From Streptomyces albidoflavus (GTDB lineage Bacteria; Actinomycetota; Actinomycetes; Streptomycetales; Streptomycetaceae): a stretch of 64,000 nucleotides of DNA. Of this stretch, positions 1-7,457 are shown piece by piece; positions within the stretch are counted from its first letter, which is position 1, and each line of letters begins with the position of its first letter. The position numbers and the translations under genes are program-made. The notes beneath the pieces are model-generated. The model saw only the letters and a program-made list of their open reading frames with translations, did no database searches and was not told the DNA's origin. The stretch covers positions 135,618 through 199,617 of the forward strand of contig NZ_JOII01000017.1 of the NCBI RefSeq assembly GCF_000719955.1, read 5' to 3'.

Positions 1-980
1 TCGGCGAGGCTGCCGAAGAGGACGGCGGCGGGGGCGAAGGCGAGCGTCCAGCCGAGCAGGGTGCCCCGCTGGAGCCGCCAGGCGAGCGCCCCGGGCGTAC
101 CGAGGCGGCCCTCGGGGGCGCCGGGGCGGGCGGCGAGGAAGCTGGCGCCCAGGTCGCGGCGGGCGGCGAGGGTGTGGGCGAGGGCGGCCAGGGCGAGGGT
201 GGCGGCGGCGAAGAGGGCCAGCACCCACCAGCGTTCGCCGGCGAACGGGCGGATGTTCTGCGCCCAGCCGAGCGGGGAGAGCCAGGTCAGCGGCGAGGAG
301 CCGTCGTCACGGGCGGCGTCGCCCGCCGCGCGCAGGACGAAGGCGGCGCCGAGCAGGGCGGCGCCCAGGCCCCGGGCGAGGCGGGCGCTCTCGGTGAGCT
401 GGGCGGCGGTGGCGGCGGCGGCCGCGAAGAGCAGGCCGGTGGCGCCGAGGGCGAGCCCGTGGGCGAGGGCCCCCCGCAGGCCCTCGCCGCCGAGCGCGGC
501 CGTGGCGACGAGAGCCACGGCGAGATTGGCGGTCACAGCGGTGAGCAGGGCTGCGGTGAGCGGGGCGCGGCGGCCCACCATGGCCGAGGAGACCATCTCC
601 TGACGGCCGCTCTCCTCCTCGTCCCGGGTGTGCCGGACGACCAGGAGCAGGCTCATCACGGCGGTGAGGACAGCGGCGACCACCCCGTACCGCCAGACGA
701 CCAGGGCCCCGAGGGAGTCGTCGAGCACCGGCCCGTACAGGGCGCGCAGGGAGCTGTTGCCGCTCATGCCGGCGGCGGCCTGGGCGCGTTCGGCGGCGGT
801 GGAGTAGAGGGCGGCGAGTCCAGGCGGGCCGGCGGCGAGCAGGCCGCCGATGCCCAGCACCCAGAGCGGGATCAGCACGCGGTCGCGGCGCAGGGCGAGC
901 CGGTAGAGGGCGCCGGTGCCGGCGAAGGGGCGGCCGCCGCCCGCCGGGCGGGCGGTGGCGGGGAGGGCGGCGGCGCTCAT
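1..980 (-). CDS. ABC exporter permease (3' part beyond window)
   Basis: This is the membrane subunit of an ABC exporter; the gene starts at an ATG whose first base is 980 and runs off the left edge, leaving about 326 residues visible. The product begins with a short cytoplasmic stretch ([19 protein letters not shown] leads into the first membrane segment) followed by several Ala/Leu/Val-rich hydrophobic segments, the layout of the roughly 530-residue actinobacterial two-half permeases. The start overlaps the stop of the upstream ATPase gene by four bases (ATGA), so the two are translationally coupled and should form one transporter. The substrate cannot be read from sequence; drugs or polyketides are typical for this family. 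Confidence 0.85.
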   Translation of the reverse strand, partial: MSAAALPATARPAGGGRPFAGTGALYRLALRRDRVLIPLWVLGIGGLLAAGPPGLAALYSTAAERAQAAAGMSGNSSLRALYGPVLDDSLGALVVWRYGVVAAVLTAVMSLLLVVRHTRDEEESGRQEMVSSAMVGRRAPLTAALLTAVTANLAVALVATAALGGEGLRGALAHGLALGATGLLFAAAAATAAQLTESARLARGLGAALLGAAFVLRAAGDAARDDGSSPLTWLSPLGWAQNIRPFAGERWWVLALFAAATLALAALAHTLAARRDLGASFLAARPGAPEGRLGTPGALAWRLQRGTLLGWTLAFAPAAVLFGSLA

Positions 981-1918
981 CGGGCCGCTCCTTCCGTAGC
1001 GGCGGGGCGTTCGGCCGAGCCGGCCGGTTCCTGCTGGTAGTGGCGGAGGAAGAGTTCCTCCAGGGTGGGCGGGGTGGCGGTGAGGGAGCGGACGCCCGCC
1101 GCGGTGAGGGCGCGCAGGACGGCGTCGAGCCCCTCGGGTTCGGCCGCGAGCCGCACCAGGTGGCCGTCGGTGTGGACGTCGTGGACGCCGGGGAGGCGGT
1201 CGAGGCCCTCCGGGAGCCGGGCGGGGTCGGTGAGTTCGGCGGTGAGGGCGGTACGGGCGAGATGGCGCAGGGAGGCGAGGGTTCCGGTCTCCACGGTGCG
1301 GCCGTCGCGGATGATCGAGACGCGGTCGCAGAGGGTCTCGACCTCGCTGAGGATGTGCGAGGAGAGCAGCACGGTACGGCCCCGGTCGCGGGCCTCGCGC
1401 ACGCAGGACTGGAAGACCTCCTCCATCAGCGGGTCGAGGCCGGAGGTGGGTTCGTCCAGGATCAGCAGCTCGGCGTCGGAGGCGAAGGCGGCGACCAGGG
1501 CGACCTTCTGCCGGTTGCCCTTGGAGTACGTACGGCCCTTCTTGGCCGGGTCGAGCTGGAAGCGGTCGAGGAGTTCGGCGCGGCGGGCCGGGTCGAGGGG
1601 GCCGCGCAGGCGGGCGTAGAGGTCGATGACCTCGCCGCCGGAGAGGTTGGGCCAGAGGGTGACGTCGCCGGGGACGTAGGCGAGGCGGCGGTGGAGCGGG
1701 ACGGCGTCGCGCCAGGGGTCACCACCGAGGAGGCGGACGGTGCCGCCGTCGGCGCGGAGCAGGCCGAGCAGGACGCGGATGGTGGTGGACTTGCCGGAGC
1801 CGTTGGGCCCGAGGAAGCCGTGCACCTCGCCGGCTTCGACCTCCAGGTCGAGTCCGTCGAGGGCGCGGGTACGGCCGAAGGTCTTCCGTAGCGCTAAGGC
1901 GGTGATGCTCGTCGTCAT
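977..1918 (-). CDS. ABC transporter ATP-binding protein
   Basis: The 313-residue protein is a complete nucleotide-binding domain of the DrrA/CcmA type that energises the adjacent permease. Visible motifs are Walker [10 protein letters not shown] (about residues 38-46), a Q-loop region, a degenerate signature YSKGNRQKV in place of LSGGQ, Walker [13 protein letters not shown] and the switch His in LLSSHILSE. The C-terminal 90 residues are the usual accessory domain. The ATG at 1918 has no Shine-Dalgarno sequence and sits only six bases from a perfect palindrome, so transcription probably starts very close to the start codon and is regulated there. It is coupled to the permease gene by an ATGA overlap. 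Confidence 0.93.
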   Translation of the reverse strand: MTTSITALALRKTFGRTRALDGLDLEVEAGEVHGFLGPNGSGKSTTIRVLLGLLRADGGTVRLLGGDPWRDAVPLHRRLAYVPGDVTLWPNLSGGEVIDLYARLRGPLDPARRAELLDRFQLDPAKKGRTYSKGNRQKVALVAAFASDAELLILDEPTSGLDPLMEEVFQSCVREARDRGRTVLLSSHILSEVETLCDRVSIIRDGRTVETGTLASLRHLARTALTAELTDPARLPEGLDRLPGVHDVHTDGHLVRLAAEPEGLDAVLRALTAAGVRSLTATPPTLEELFLRHYQQEPAGSAERPAATEGAAR

Positions 1919-1923
1919 GTTTC

Positions 1924-1954
1924 TGAACGTACGGTACGTTCACAAAATTGTGAA
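1924..1954. promoter_or_regulatory. two overlapping operator palindromes between ABC operon and regulator
   Basis: Positions 1924-1942 read TGAACGTACGGTACGTTCA, two 9-base arms around one base, a perfect palindrome. It overlaps a second inverted repeat, TTCACAA-AA-TTGTGAA, at 1939-1954. They lie in an AT-rich patch between the ATPase start (1918) and the divergent regulator start (2046). The inference is that the GbsR/MarR-like regulator binds here and controls both directions. I could not assign clear -10 and -35 boxes. Confidence 0.7.
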
Positions 1955-2045
1955 GATAAGGAAGCGTATAAAGTCGGGCCCGTGCCGGTGATCCGTCGGG
2001 CGGGGGCGGGCGGAGCGGTGAAGCGGAAGAGAGAGGGAGGGTCGC

Positions 2046-2600
2046 GTGCCCCAGGCGAACAGCGCGAGCGGTGCGGACGGGAACGAGAAGCGGAACGACG
2101 AGCCCGGCGAGGAGCAACTGTCGCTCTTCGTCGAGCGGTTCGCGGCCGACATGGTCGAGGCGGGGATGCCCCGGATGGCCGCGCGGGTCTTCGGCGCGCT
2201 GCTCTCCTCGCCCGAGGGCGTCATGACCTCCGCCCAGCTCTCCGAGCAGCTGCGGATCAGCCCGGCCGCCGTCTCGGGCGCCATCAGCTACCTCGTCAAC
2301 ATCACCCTGGTCCGCCGCGAACGCGAGCCCGGCTCCCGGCGCGACCGGTACCGCCTCCACCCCGACCAGTGGTACGAGGCACTGACCAGCCGGGACGCCC
2401 GCCTCATCCGCTGGTCGGACACCCTGCGGGACGGGATCGCGACGGTCGGGCCCGAGACCACGCCGGGCCGCCGGATGGCCGAGACGCTGGAGTTCTTCGA
2501 CTTCATGCGGAACGAGATGGAGCGCCTGCTCAGCCGCTGGCGCGCCCACCGCGAAGAGGTCTTCGGCCCCACCGGCCCCGGACCGGCCGACAACGGCTGA
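2046..2600 (+). CDS. GbsR/MarR-family transcriptional regulator
   Basis: This 184-residue protein carries a winged helix-turn-helix at about residues 45-105 (TSAQLSEQLRISPAAVSGAI is the recognition helix region, then the wing with RREREPGSRRDRYRL) and a C-terminal helical dimerisation part. It starts at a GTG with the purine-rich stretch GAGAGGGAGGG just upstream. It is transcribed divergently from the ABC exporter genes with two palindromes between them, the classic arrangement of a local repressor of an efflux system. The inducer is unknown. The N-terminal 20 residues are hydrophilic and low-complexity. Confidence 0.87.
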   Translation: MPQANSASGADGNEKRNDEPGEEQLSLFVERFAADMVEAGMPRMAARVFGALLSSPEGVMTSAQLSEQLRISPAAVSGAISYLVNITLVRREREPGSRRDRYRLHPDQWYEALTSRDARLIRWSDTLRDGIATVGPETTPGRRMAETLEFFDFMRNEMERLLSRWRAHREEVFGPTGPGPADNG

Positions 2601-2704
2601 CGCTCCCTCACCGGAAGCTGTGGCCAAACCCTTACGCAACCCGGCCCGCGCGGCCGGGCCGACGGGCATACTCGCCGCCGTGGGCCGCCCGGCCCTCCTC
2701 CGGC

Positions 2705-4483
2705 GTGCCCGGAGCCCCTGCCCGCGCGCCCCCCACCCGCGAGGCCGAGCCCCTCGCGAGGTGCGTCCTGACAGCCCGACAGACGACGGAGACCACGGCC
2801 GACGGCGCCACGGTCCCGATACCCGGGCCGGGACCCCGCCCGGCATCCCCCTGGGTCTGGCGCACCGGCGCCGCCCTCACCACCCTCGCCGCCCTCCAGC
2901 AACTCGCCCTGGCCTGCGGCGCCCCGCTCCCCGGCCGGCAGCCCTGGCCGCTGCTCCTGGCCGCCGCTCCCCTGCTCTGGTGGGGCCGTACCGGACTCCT
3001 GGCCGCCCTCGCCGCCCTGCCCGGCCCGCCGCCACGACTCCGCGCCCGCCTCACGGCGATCCCGCCCGCCGCCCTGGCCGCCGGAGTCCTCGGCCTCGCC
3101 GCGCTGCTCTGGGCCGCGCTCCAGGACCACGAGCCCTGGATCGGCCACGAGGAGTCGGTCTACGCCAACAAGGCCCGCTCCTGGACCGAAGGCGGCCCGC
3201 CCGCCGCCGGCTGGGGCGAGTACCGCCCGCCCGGACTGCCGCTGCTCGGCACCCTCGCCCTGCGCCTGCACGCCGACGTGGGCGCGCTGCGCGCGGTGAC
3301 CCTGCTGCTCGCCCTCGCCATGCTCACCGTGACCTACCTGGTGGCGGCCCGGTGGACCACCCCGCGCCGGGCCGTGCTGACCGTGCTGCTCGTCCTGTGC
3401 GGCCTCGGTTTCCTGCGGCGGCTCCCCGAGTTCCTCAACGACATCGGCAGCACCGGCCTCCTGCTGGTCGTGGTGTACCTGCTGACCCGCGCCCAGGAAC
3501 ACCCCGGCTCGCGCGCCCTGCTGGCCCTGCCGCCCTTCGTGCTGGCCGCCTTCTACCTGCGGTACGGGGTCGCCGGGAACCTCGCCGCCATCCTGCTGGC
3601 GGCGCTGACGGCGTACGGGGCGCGCGCCTGGCTTGCCCGGGGGCGGCAGCTGGCGGTGGCCGGGACGGTGATCCTCGCCGGGCTCGTCCCGCACTTCGTG
3701 CACGCGATCCAGGTCACCGGGTCGCCGCTGGGGCTGGTGTTCTGGGCCACCTCGCAGGCCGAGCGGCAGTTCGTCGGGGACGGGCTTCTCTACTACCTGG
3801 CGATCTTCCCGTACCGCCTCGCCGGGGACCTCGGCGGTGTGGTGATGGCGGCCGGGTTCGTCGCGGCGTACGCGGCGGTGCGGCGGCTGCGGCGCGCGGG
3901 TGAGCCCGGTCCCCAGACCCGGCGGTGGGCCTTCCTCGGGCTCACCTCCGTACTGGTCTTCGTGCTGCTCGGGGTGGCCACCGACGGCGAACCGCGCTTC
4001 GTCTACCTGCCGGTCGTCCTGCTGACCGTGCTCGGCGTGCAGGCGCTCGCCCGGGCCGCCGGGGAACAGCGGCGCCGGCTCCTCGCGGGGATCGGCGCGC
4101 TCGCCCTGCTGACCACCGCCGGCACCGCCCAGTCGGTGGCCCACGGCGCCATGCCCGGCCCGACCGGCCAGGCCCGCTCCACGGTCCCGGTGGCCCGCGC
4201 CCTCGCCGCCGACGGCACCCCCTGCCTGCTGGTCACCGGGTACGAACCGGAGAGCGGCTGGTACTCGGGGTGCGACGCGATGACGTACCGCCAGTACCGG
4301 GCCGCCGGTCCCCCGGCGCCGGGCACCCGGGTCTCCTTCGTCCGGTACGAGCGCGGGCGCCACCAGCCCGGTGACCCGGGGCTGGCGAAGCTGACGCGGG
4401 GCATGGAGCGGACGGTGCTCAGGCTTCCGGCGACCGGGGTGCTGGGTGAGGCGCACGTGGTGACCGTCCGGGTGCCGGACTGA
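2705..4483 (+). CDS. polytopic membrane glycosyltransferase-like protein (ArnT/PMT type), start uncertain
   Basis: The product is very hydrophobic, with around ten predicted membrane segments. Between the second and third hydrophobic stretches lies the acidic loop WIGHEESVYANKARSW, the position where GT-C glycosyltransferases place their catalytic Asp/Glu residues. The C-terminal 110 residues are soluble and end in VVTVRVPD. The likely role is transfer of a sugar from a polyprenyl-phosphate donor on the outer face of the membrane. The start is unclear: coding potential in this frame begins near 2770, the nearest in-frame GTG is at 2705 and has no Shine-Dalgarno sequence, and a CTG at 2768 follows GAGG. 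A hairpin terminator follows the stop. Confidence 0.75.
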   Translation: MPGAPARAPPTREAEPLARCVLTARQTTETTADGATVPIPGPGPRPASPWVWRTGAALTTLAALQQLALACGAPLPGRQPWPLLLAAAPLLWWGRTGLLAALAALPGPPPRLRARLTAIPPAALAAGVLGLAALLWAALQDHEPWIGHEESVYANKARSWTEGGPPAAGWGEYRPPGLPLLGTLALRLHADVGALRAVTLLLALAMLTVTYLVAARWTTPRRAVLTVLLVLCGLGFLRRLPEFLNDIGSTGLLLVVVYLLTRAQEHPGSRALLALPPFVLAAFYLRYGVAGNLAAILLAALTAYGARAWLARGRQLAVAGTVILAGLVPHFVHAIQVTGSPLGLVFWATSQAERQFVGDGLLYYLAIFPYRLAGDLGGVVMAAGFVAAYAAVRRLRRAGEPGPQTRRWAFLGLTSVLVFVLLGVATDGEPRFVYLPVVLLTVLGVQALARAAGEQRRRLLAGIGALALLTTAGTAQSVAHGAMPGPTGQARSTVPVARALAADGTPCLLVTGYEPESGWYSGCDAMTYRQYRAAGPPAPGTRVSFVRYERGRHQPGDPGLAKLTRGMERTVLRLPATGVLGEAHVVTVRVPD

Positions 4484-4500
4484 CCCCACACCACGCGGAA

Positions 4501-4530
4501 CGCCCCGCTCTCCCGGAGGAGGGCGGGGCG
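4501..4530. terminator. bidirectional hairpin terminator
   Basis: CGCCCCGC at 4501-4508 pairs perfectly with GCGGGGCG at 4523-4530 across a 14-base loop. It lies between two convergent genes (stops at 4483 and 4554), so it can serve both. There is no T-tract, as is common in Streptomyces. Confidence 0.7.
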
Positions 4531-4553
4531 TCGCGGACCGTGTCGCGCCTGGA

Positions 4554-5903
4554 TCAGGCGGCGGCGGGCGCTTCCTTGGCGTCCAGTTCGAAGCTGGTCG
4601 CGTTGTCGTACGCCGTGCGGTCGAGGATGTTCTCGCGCGCCGAGACGAGGACCGGGACGAGGGCCTGGCCGGCCACGTTGGTGGCGGTGCGGATCATGTC
4701 CAGGATCGGGTCGATGGCGAGGAGCAGGCCGACGCCCTCCATGGGCAGGCCCAGGGTGGAGAGGGTCAGGGTCAGCATGACCGTGGCGCCGGTGAGTCCG
4801 GCGGTGGCGGCGGAGCCGACGACCGAGACGAAGGCGATCAGCAGGTAGTCGGTGAGGCCGAGCTGGATGTCGAAGATCTGCGCGACGAAGATCGCGGCGA
4901 TCGCCGGGTAGATCGCGGCGCAGCCGTCCATCTTGGTGGTGGCACCGAAGGGCACCGCGAAGGAGGTGTACTCCTTCGGCACGCCGAGCCGCTCGGTGAC
5001 CTTCTGGGTGACCGGCATGGTGCCGACCGAGGAGCGGGAGACGAAGGCCAGCTGGATCGCGGGCCAGGCGCCCTTGAAGAACTGGACCGGGTTGAGCTTG
5101 GCGACGGTCGACAGCAGCAGCGGGTAGACGCCGAAGAGGACGATCGCGCAGCCGATGTAGATGTCGGCGGTGAAGGTCGCGTACTTGCCGATCAGGTCCC
5201 AGCCGTAGGTGGCGATGGCGCTGCCGATGAGGCCGACGGTGCCGATCGGGGCGAGGCGGATGACCCACCACAGGGCCTTCTGGAGCAGGCTCAGCACGGA
5301 CTCGCTGAGGGCGAGGATCGGCTGCGCCTTCTCACCGAGCTGGAGCGCGGCGATACCGGCGACGGCGGCCATGAAGACGATCTGCAGCACGTTCAGCTCG
5401 GTGAACGGCGTGATCACGTCGGTCGGGATGATCCCGGTGAGGAAGTCGATCCAGGAGCCGGTGTTCTCCGGCTTGGCGCCGTCCTTCGGGGTGAGGCCGG
5501 TGCCCGCGCCCGGGTTGGTGACCAGGCCGATGACGAGGCCGATGGCGACCGCGATCAGCGAGGTGATCATGAACCAGAGCAGCGTGCGGGAGGCGAGCCG
5601 GGCGGCGTTGTTCACCTTCCGCAGGTTGGTGATGGAGACCAGGATCGCGAAGAAGACGAGCGGGGCCACGGCCAGCTTCAGCAGGCCGATGAAGACGCCG
5701 CCGACCTGCTCCAGCGTGGTGACCAGCCAGTCGATCTGCTGGCTGCGGGCGAGCCAGCCGAGGAGCACACCGAGGACGAGGCCGCCGAGTATCTGCGCCC
5801 AGAAGGGGATCTTCGGTATGCGGGAGCCGGTACGGGGCTGCCCGGCCCCTCTGGCCTGGGCGTCCTCGGGGCTGGGCTCGGAGGCAGGGTTCTGCGCGGA
5901 CAC
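4554..5903 (-). CDS. dicarboxylate/amino acid:cation symporter (DAACS family)
   Basis: The 449-residue symporter is of the GltP/DctA/TcyP fold. Diagnostic stretches are the serine-rich re-entrant loop SRSSVGTMPVT, FAVPFGATTKMDGCAAIYP, and the C-terminal transport core ending LLLAIDPILDMIRTATNVAG. It would import an acidic amino acid, dicarboxylate or cystine with a cation. The chosen start is the GTG at 5901-5903, because GGAG lies seven bases upstream; a GTG six bases earlier is too close to it. A cysteine-containing leader peptide and a strong hairpin lie in the 340 bases upstream, which makes a TcyP-like cystine transporter a reasonable guess. Confidence 0.9.
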   Translation of the reverse strand: MSAQNPASEPSPEDAQARGAGQPRTGSRIPKIPFWAQILGGLVLGVLLGWLARSQQIDWLVTTLEQVGGVFIGLLKLAVAPLVFFAILVSITNLRKVNNAARLASRTLLWFMITSLIAVAIGLVIGLVTNPGAGTGLTPKDGAKPENTGSWIDFLTGIIPTDVITPFTELNVLQIVFMAAVAGIAALQLGEKAQPILALSESVLSLLQKALWWVIRLAPIGTVGLIGSAIATYGWDLIGKYATFTADIYIGCAIVLFGVYPLLLSTVAKLNPVQFFKGAWPAIQLAFVSRSSVGTMPVTQKVTERLGVPKEYTSFAVPFGATTKMDGCAAIYPAIAAIFVAQIFDIQLGLTDYLLIAFVSVVGSAATAGLTGATVMLTLTLSTLGLPMEGVGLLLAIDPILDMIRTATNVAGQALVPVLVSARENILDRTAYDNATSFELDAKEAPAAA

Positions 5904-5962
5904 GGACACACTCCGGTGGGATGCGGTGGGGGTGGGGGACGAAGGGCTGTGCCCGGGGCACG

Positions 5963-5994
5963 CGCTCCCGCGCGGTGCGAAGCGCGCGGGAGCG
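5963..5994 (-). promoter_or_regulatory. hairpin in the leader between uORF and symporter start
   Basis: CGCTCCCGCGC at 5963-5973 pairs perfectly with GCGCGGGAGCG at 5984-5994, an 11-bp GC stem with a 10-base loop. On the minus strand it lies about 130 bases after the leader-peptide stop and 60 bases before the symporter start. The position suits an attenuator or a translation-control element; its function is inferred. The rest of 5904-6124 holds no other gene that I can support. Confidence 0.5.
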
Positions 5995-6124
5995 GACGTA
6001 CGGGATGACCGTGCGGCCGGGCGTCGTGGGCGGTGCCGGTGGCTGAGAGCCCCGAAGGGCCGGGCCCGGGCGGCGGGGTTGAGCGGCGTGACGCGGTCGT
6101 GCGTCGGCCCCCGCCGGGCGGGTC

Positions 6125-6247
6125 TCAGGTGGTGCGGCAGAGCGCCGGACGGCGACACGCCGCCGAGACGCGGCGGCAGAGGTCGACGTGCAGACGCGCC
6201 ACGAGCGGGGTGCTCCTGGCCTGGCGGTGCGCGGCTGCGGTCATCAT
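6125..6247 (-). CDS. 40-residue leader peptide (RLHVDL type) upstream of the symporter
   Basis: A short gene starts with ATGATG and encodes 40 residues. The central part is LVARLHVDLCRRVSAAC and the tail is RRPALCRTT. The core R-L-H-V-D-L followed by S-A-x-C matches, from memory, the small 'putative leader peptide' family found in actinobacteria ahead of sulfur-metabolism and transport genes. It has three Cys codons (residues 24, 31 and 37). There is no Shine-Dalgarno sequence, and the predicted transcription start is a few bases before the ATG, so it may be leaderless. The symporter start lies 221 bases downstream. Ribosome stalling at Cys codons could report cysteine supply; that is inference. 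Confidence 0.75.
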   Translation of the reverse strand: MMTAAAHRQARSTPLVARLHVDLCRRVSAACRRPALCRTT

Positions 6248-6254
6248 GGCGGAT

Positions 6255-6284
6255 ACGTTAACACCGGTACTTTGGGAACATCAA
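6255..6284 (-). promoter_or_regulatory. predicted promoter of leader peptide-symporter unit
   Basis: On the minus strand TTGATG (6284-6279) and TAACGT (6260-6255) are separated by 18 bases, a good match to the vegetative sigma consensus in a locally AT-rich patch. The transcript would begin within about eight bases of the leader peptide ATG. Confidence 0.6.
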
Positions 6285-6357
6285 AGGACTTCTTTGGGGA
6301 GTGGGGAAAGCCTCACGCGCCCCCTGCCCGCGCCGCACGCTCCCCGGGCACGCGAAA

Positions 6358-6394
6358 GCCCCGGCGGCGGCCCGAAGGGCCGGCCTGCCGGGGC
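6358..6394 (-). terminator. hairpin terminator after the DUF4229 gene
   Basis: GCCCCGGC at 6358-6365 pairs with GCCGGGGC at 6387-6394. The loop itself can form a smaller GGCCC/GGGCC stem. It lies just downstream of the minus-strand gene ending at 6409. Confidence 0.6.
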
Positions 6395-6408
6395 CGGGAA
6401 GAGCGAGG

Positions 6409-6708
6409 TCAGCCGGACTTGCCCGCGGTGGCGGCCGCGTCGACGGCGGCGTCCTCCTGGCTGCGGTTGGCGTCGAGCCTGGCCTTGGTGCGGTCGACCT
6501 TGGCCACCACGTTCACCGAGGCCTGGTCGCGGTCCTTGCGGAGGGCGACGAAGCTGATGGGCGCCGAGATCACCATGGCCAGCAGGAGCATCCACAGGAC
6601 GTTGGAGCCGCCCACGCCCTTGGGCACGATCCCGAACTGGACCAGCAGTCCGACGACCACGAAGCAGGCGGCGAAGATCCCGAAGCGCTTCAGGGTGTAG
6701 CGGAGCAT
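6409..6708 (-). CDS. DUF4229 small membrane protein
   Basis: The 99-residue protein begins MLRYTLKRFGIFAAC. It has two membrane segments (about residues 8-28 and 34-56) separated by a short turn, then a charged tail with ALRKDRDQASVNVV and an Ala-rich end. This is the layout of the actinobacterial DUF4229 family, whose function is unknown. The ATG at 6708 was chosen because it precedes the first membrane segment directly; a longer upstream reading frame has no family resemblance. It is followed by a hairpin terminator and seems to be a single-gene unit. Confidence 0.75.
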   Translation of the reverse strand: MLRYTLKRFGIFAACFVVVGLLVQFGIVPKGVGGSNVLWMLLLAMVISAPISFVALRKDRDQASVNVVAKVDRTKARLDANRSQEDAAVDAAATAGKSG

Positions 6709-6843
6709 GAGGAATCCACTCTTCCGGTCAACAGGGCCCCACAGGGGCGGGCGCATCCAGTGAAACACGGGCCCCCGAGGCGGCCACCCGCAGGGGGCCG
6801 GTGTCCGGCATTCCAGGCATCCGCCGCCCGGCGCGGCCACGGC

Positions 6844-7365
6844 TCAGAGCGGCAGCAGCATGGTGATGTCGTCGCGGTCGTCGCCCGGTCCCACCCGGAT
6901 CATGCCCGGGACGCGGCCGACCTCCTGGTAGCCGCAGGAGGCGTAGAAGCGGTCGACGCCGGTGCCGCCGCGGCAGGTCAGCCGAATCGCCTCGATGCCG
7001 TCGAAGGAGCGCCCGGCCCGCTCGACGGCGTCCATCAGCTCACGTCCGCACCCCTGGCCCTGGAGGCGGGGGTGGACCATGACCGTGTACGCCCAGACCC
7101 AGTGGCGCTGGAGCCGGTGGGTGTTGCGGCCGAGGAAGGCGGTGGCGGCGACCCGGCCGTCCTCGTCCCGGCCGGCGACCAGGTGCATCTGGCGTGACTC
7201 CAGGGCGACGAGGTGTTTGAGGTAGTCGGGCCGGACGTCCTCGGTGGTGACGGGCGGGACGAAGCCGACGGCGCCACCGGCGTTGGAGACGTCGGTCCAC
7301 AGGCCGATGATCTGGTCGCGCAGCTCCGGGGTCTGCGGCGGGTCCACCGTGAACGTAAGGGTCAT
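6844..7365 (-). CDS. GNAT-family N-acetyltransferase
   Basis: This 173-residue acetyltransferase shows the acetyl-CoA binding loop VHPRLQGQGCGRELM (the Q/RxxGxG/A motif at about residues 100-114), preceded by the beta-strand WVWAYTVMVH and followed by AIRLTCRGGTGVDRFYASCGY. The substrate is unknown. It starts at the ATG at 7365 and stands alone between the DUF4229 gene and a strong terminator. The N-terminal half (DIGNAGG-type acceptor region with LKHLVALESRQ) does not point to a particular acceptor. Confidence 0.85.
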   Translation of the reverse strand: MTLTFTVDPPQTPELRDQIIGLWTDVSNAGGAVGFVPPVTTEDVRPDYLKHLVALESRQMHLVAGRDEDGRVAATAFLGRNTHRLQRHWVWAYTVMVHPRLQGQGCGRELMDAVERAGRSFDGIEAIRLTCRGGTGVDRFYASCGYQEVGRVPGMIRVGPGDDRDDITMLLPL

Positions 7366-7395
7366 GGGGCGATGCTAGCCATTACCAGGCAAGCG

Positions 7396-7430
7396 GAGAG
7401 GCCCCGTCCGCACTGCGGACGGGGCCTCTC
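7396..7430. terminator. strong hairpin terminator (16-bp perfect stem)
   Basis: GAGAGGCCCCGTCCGC at 7396-7411 and its exact complement at 7415-7430 enclose a three-base loop. It lies directly downstream of mqnE (stop at 7458, minus strand). Confidence 0.85.
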
Positions 7431-7457
7431 GGAGGAGCGGGAGCCGGCGGGGCGGAC

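Noticed and set aside
1939..1954. Rex operator upstream of the ABC exporter
   Set aside because: The half-sites are in the opposite order (TTCACAA then TTGTGAA) to the Rex consensus (TTGTGAA then TTCACAA) and the spacing differs.
5904..6158. N-terminal extension of the symporter upstream of 5903
   Set aside because: The open frame continues upstream, but the translation is Pro/Arg/Ser-rich and lacks family similarity; GGAG supports the GTG at 5903.
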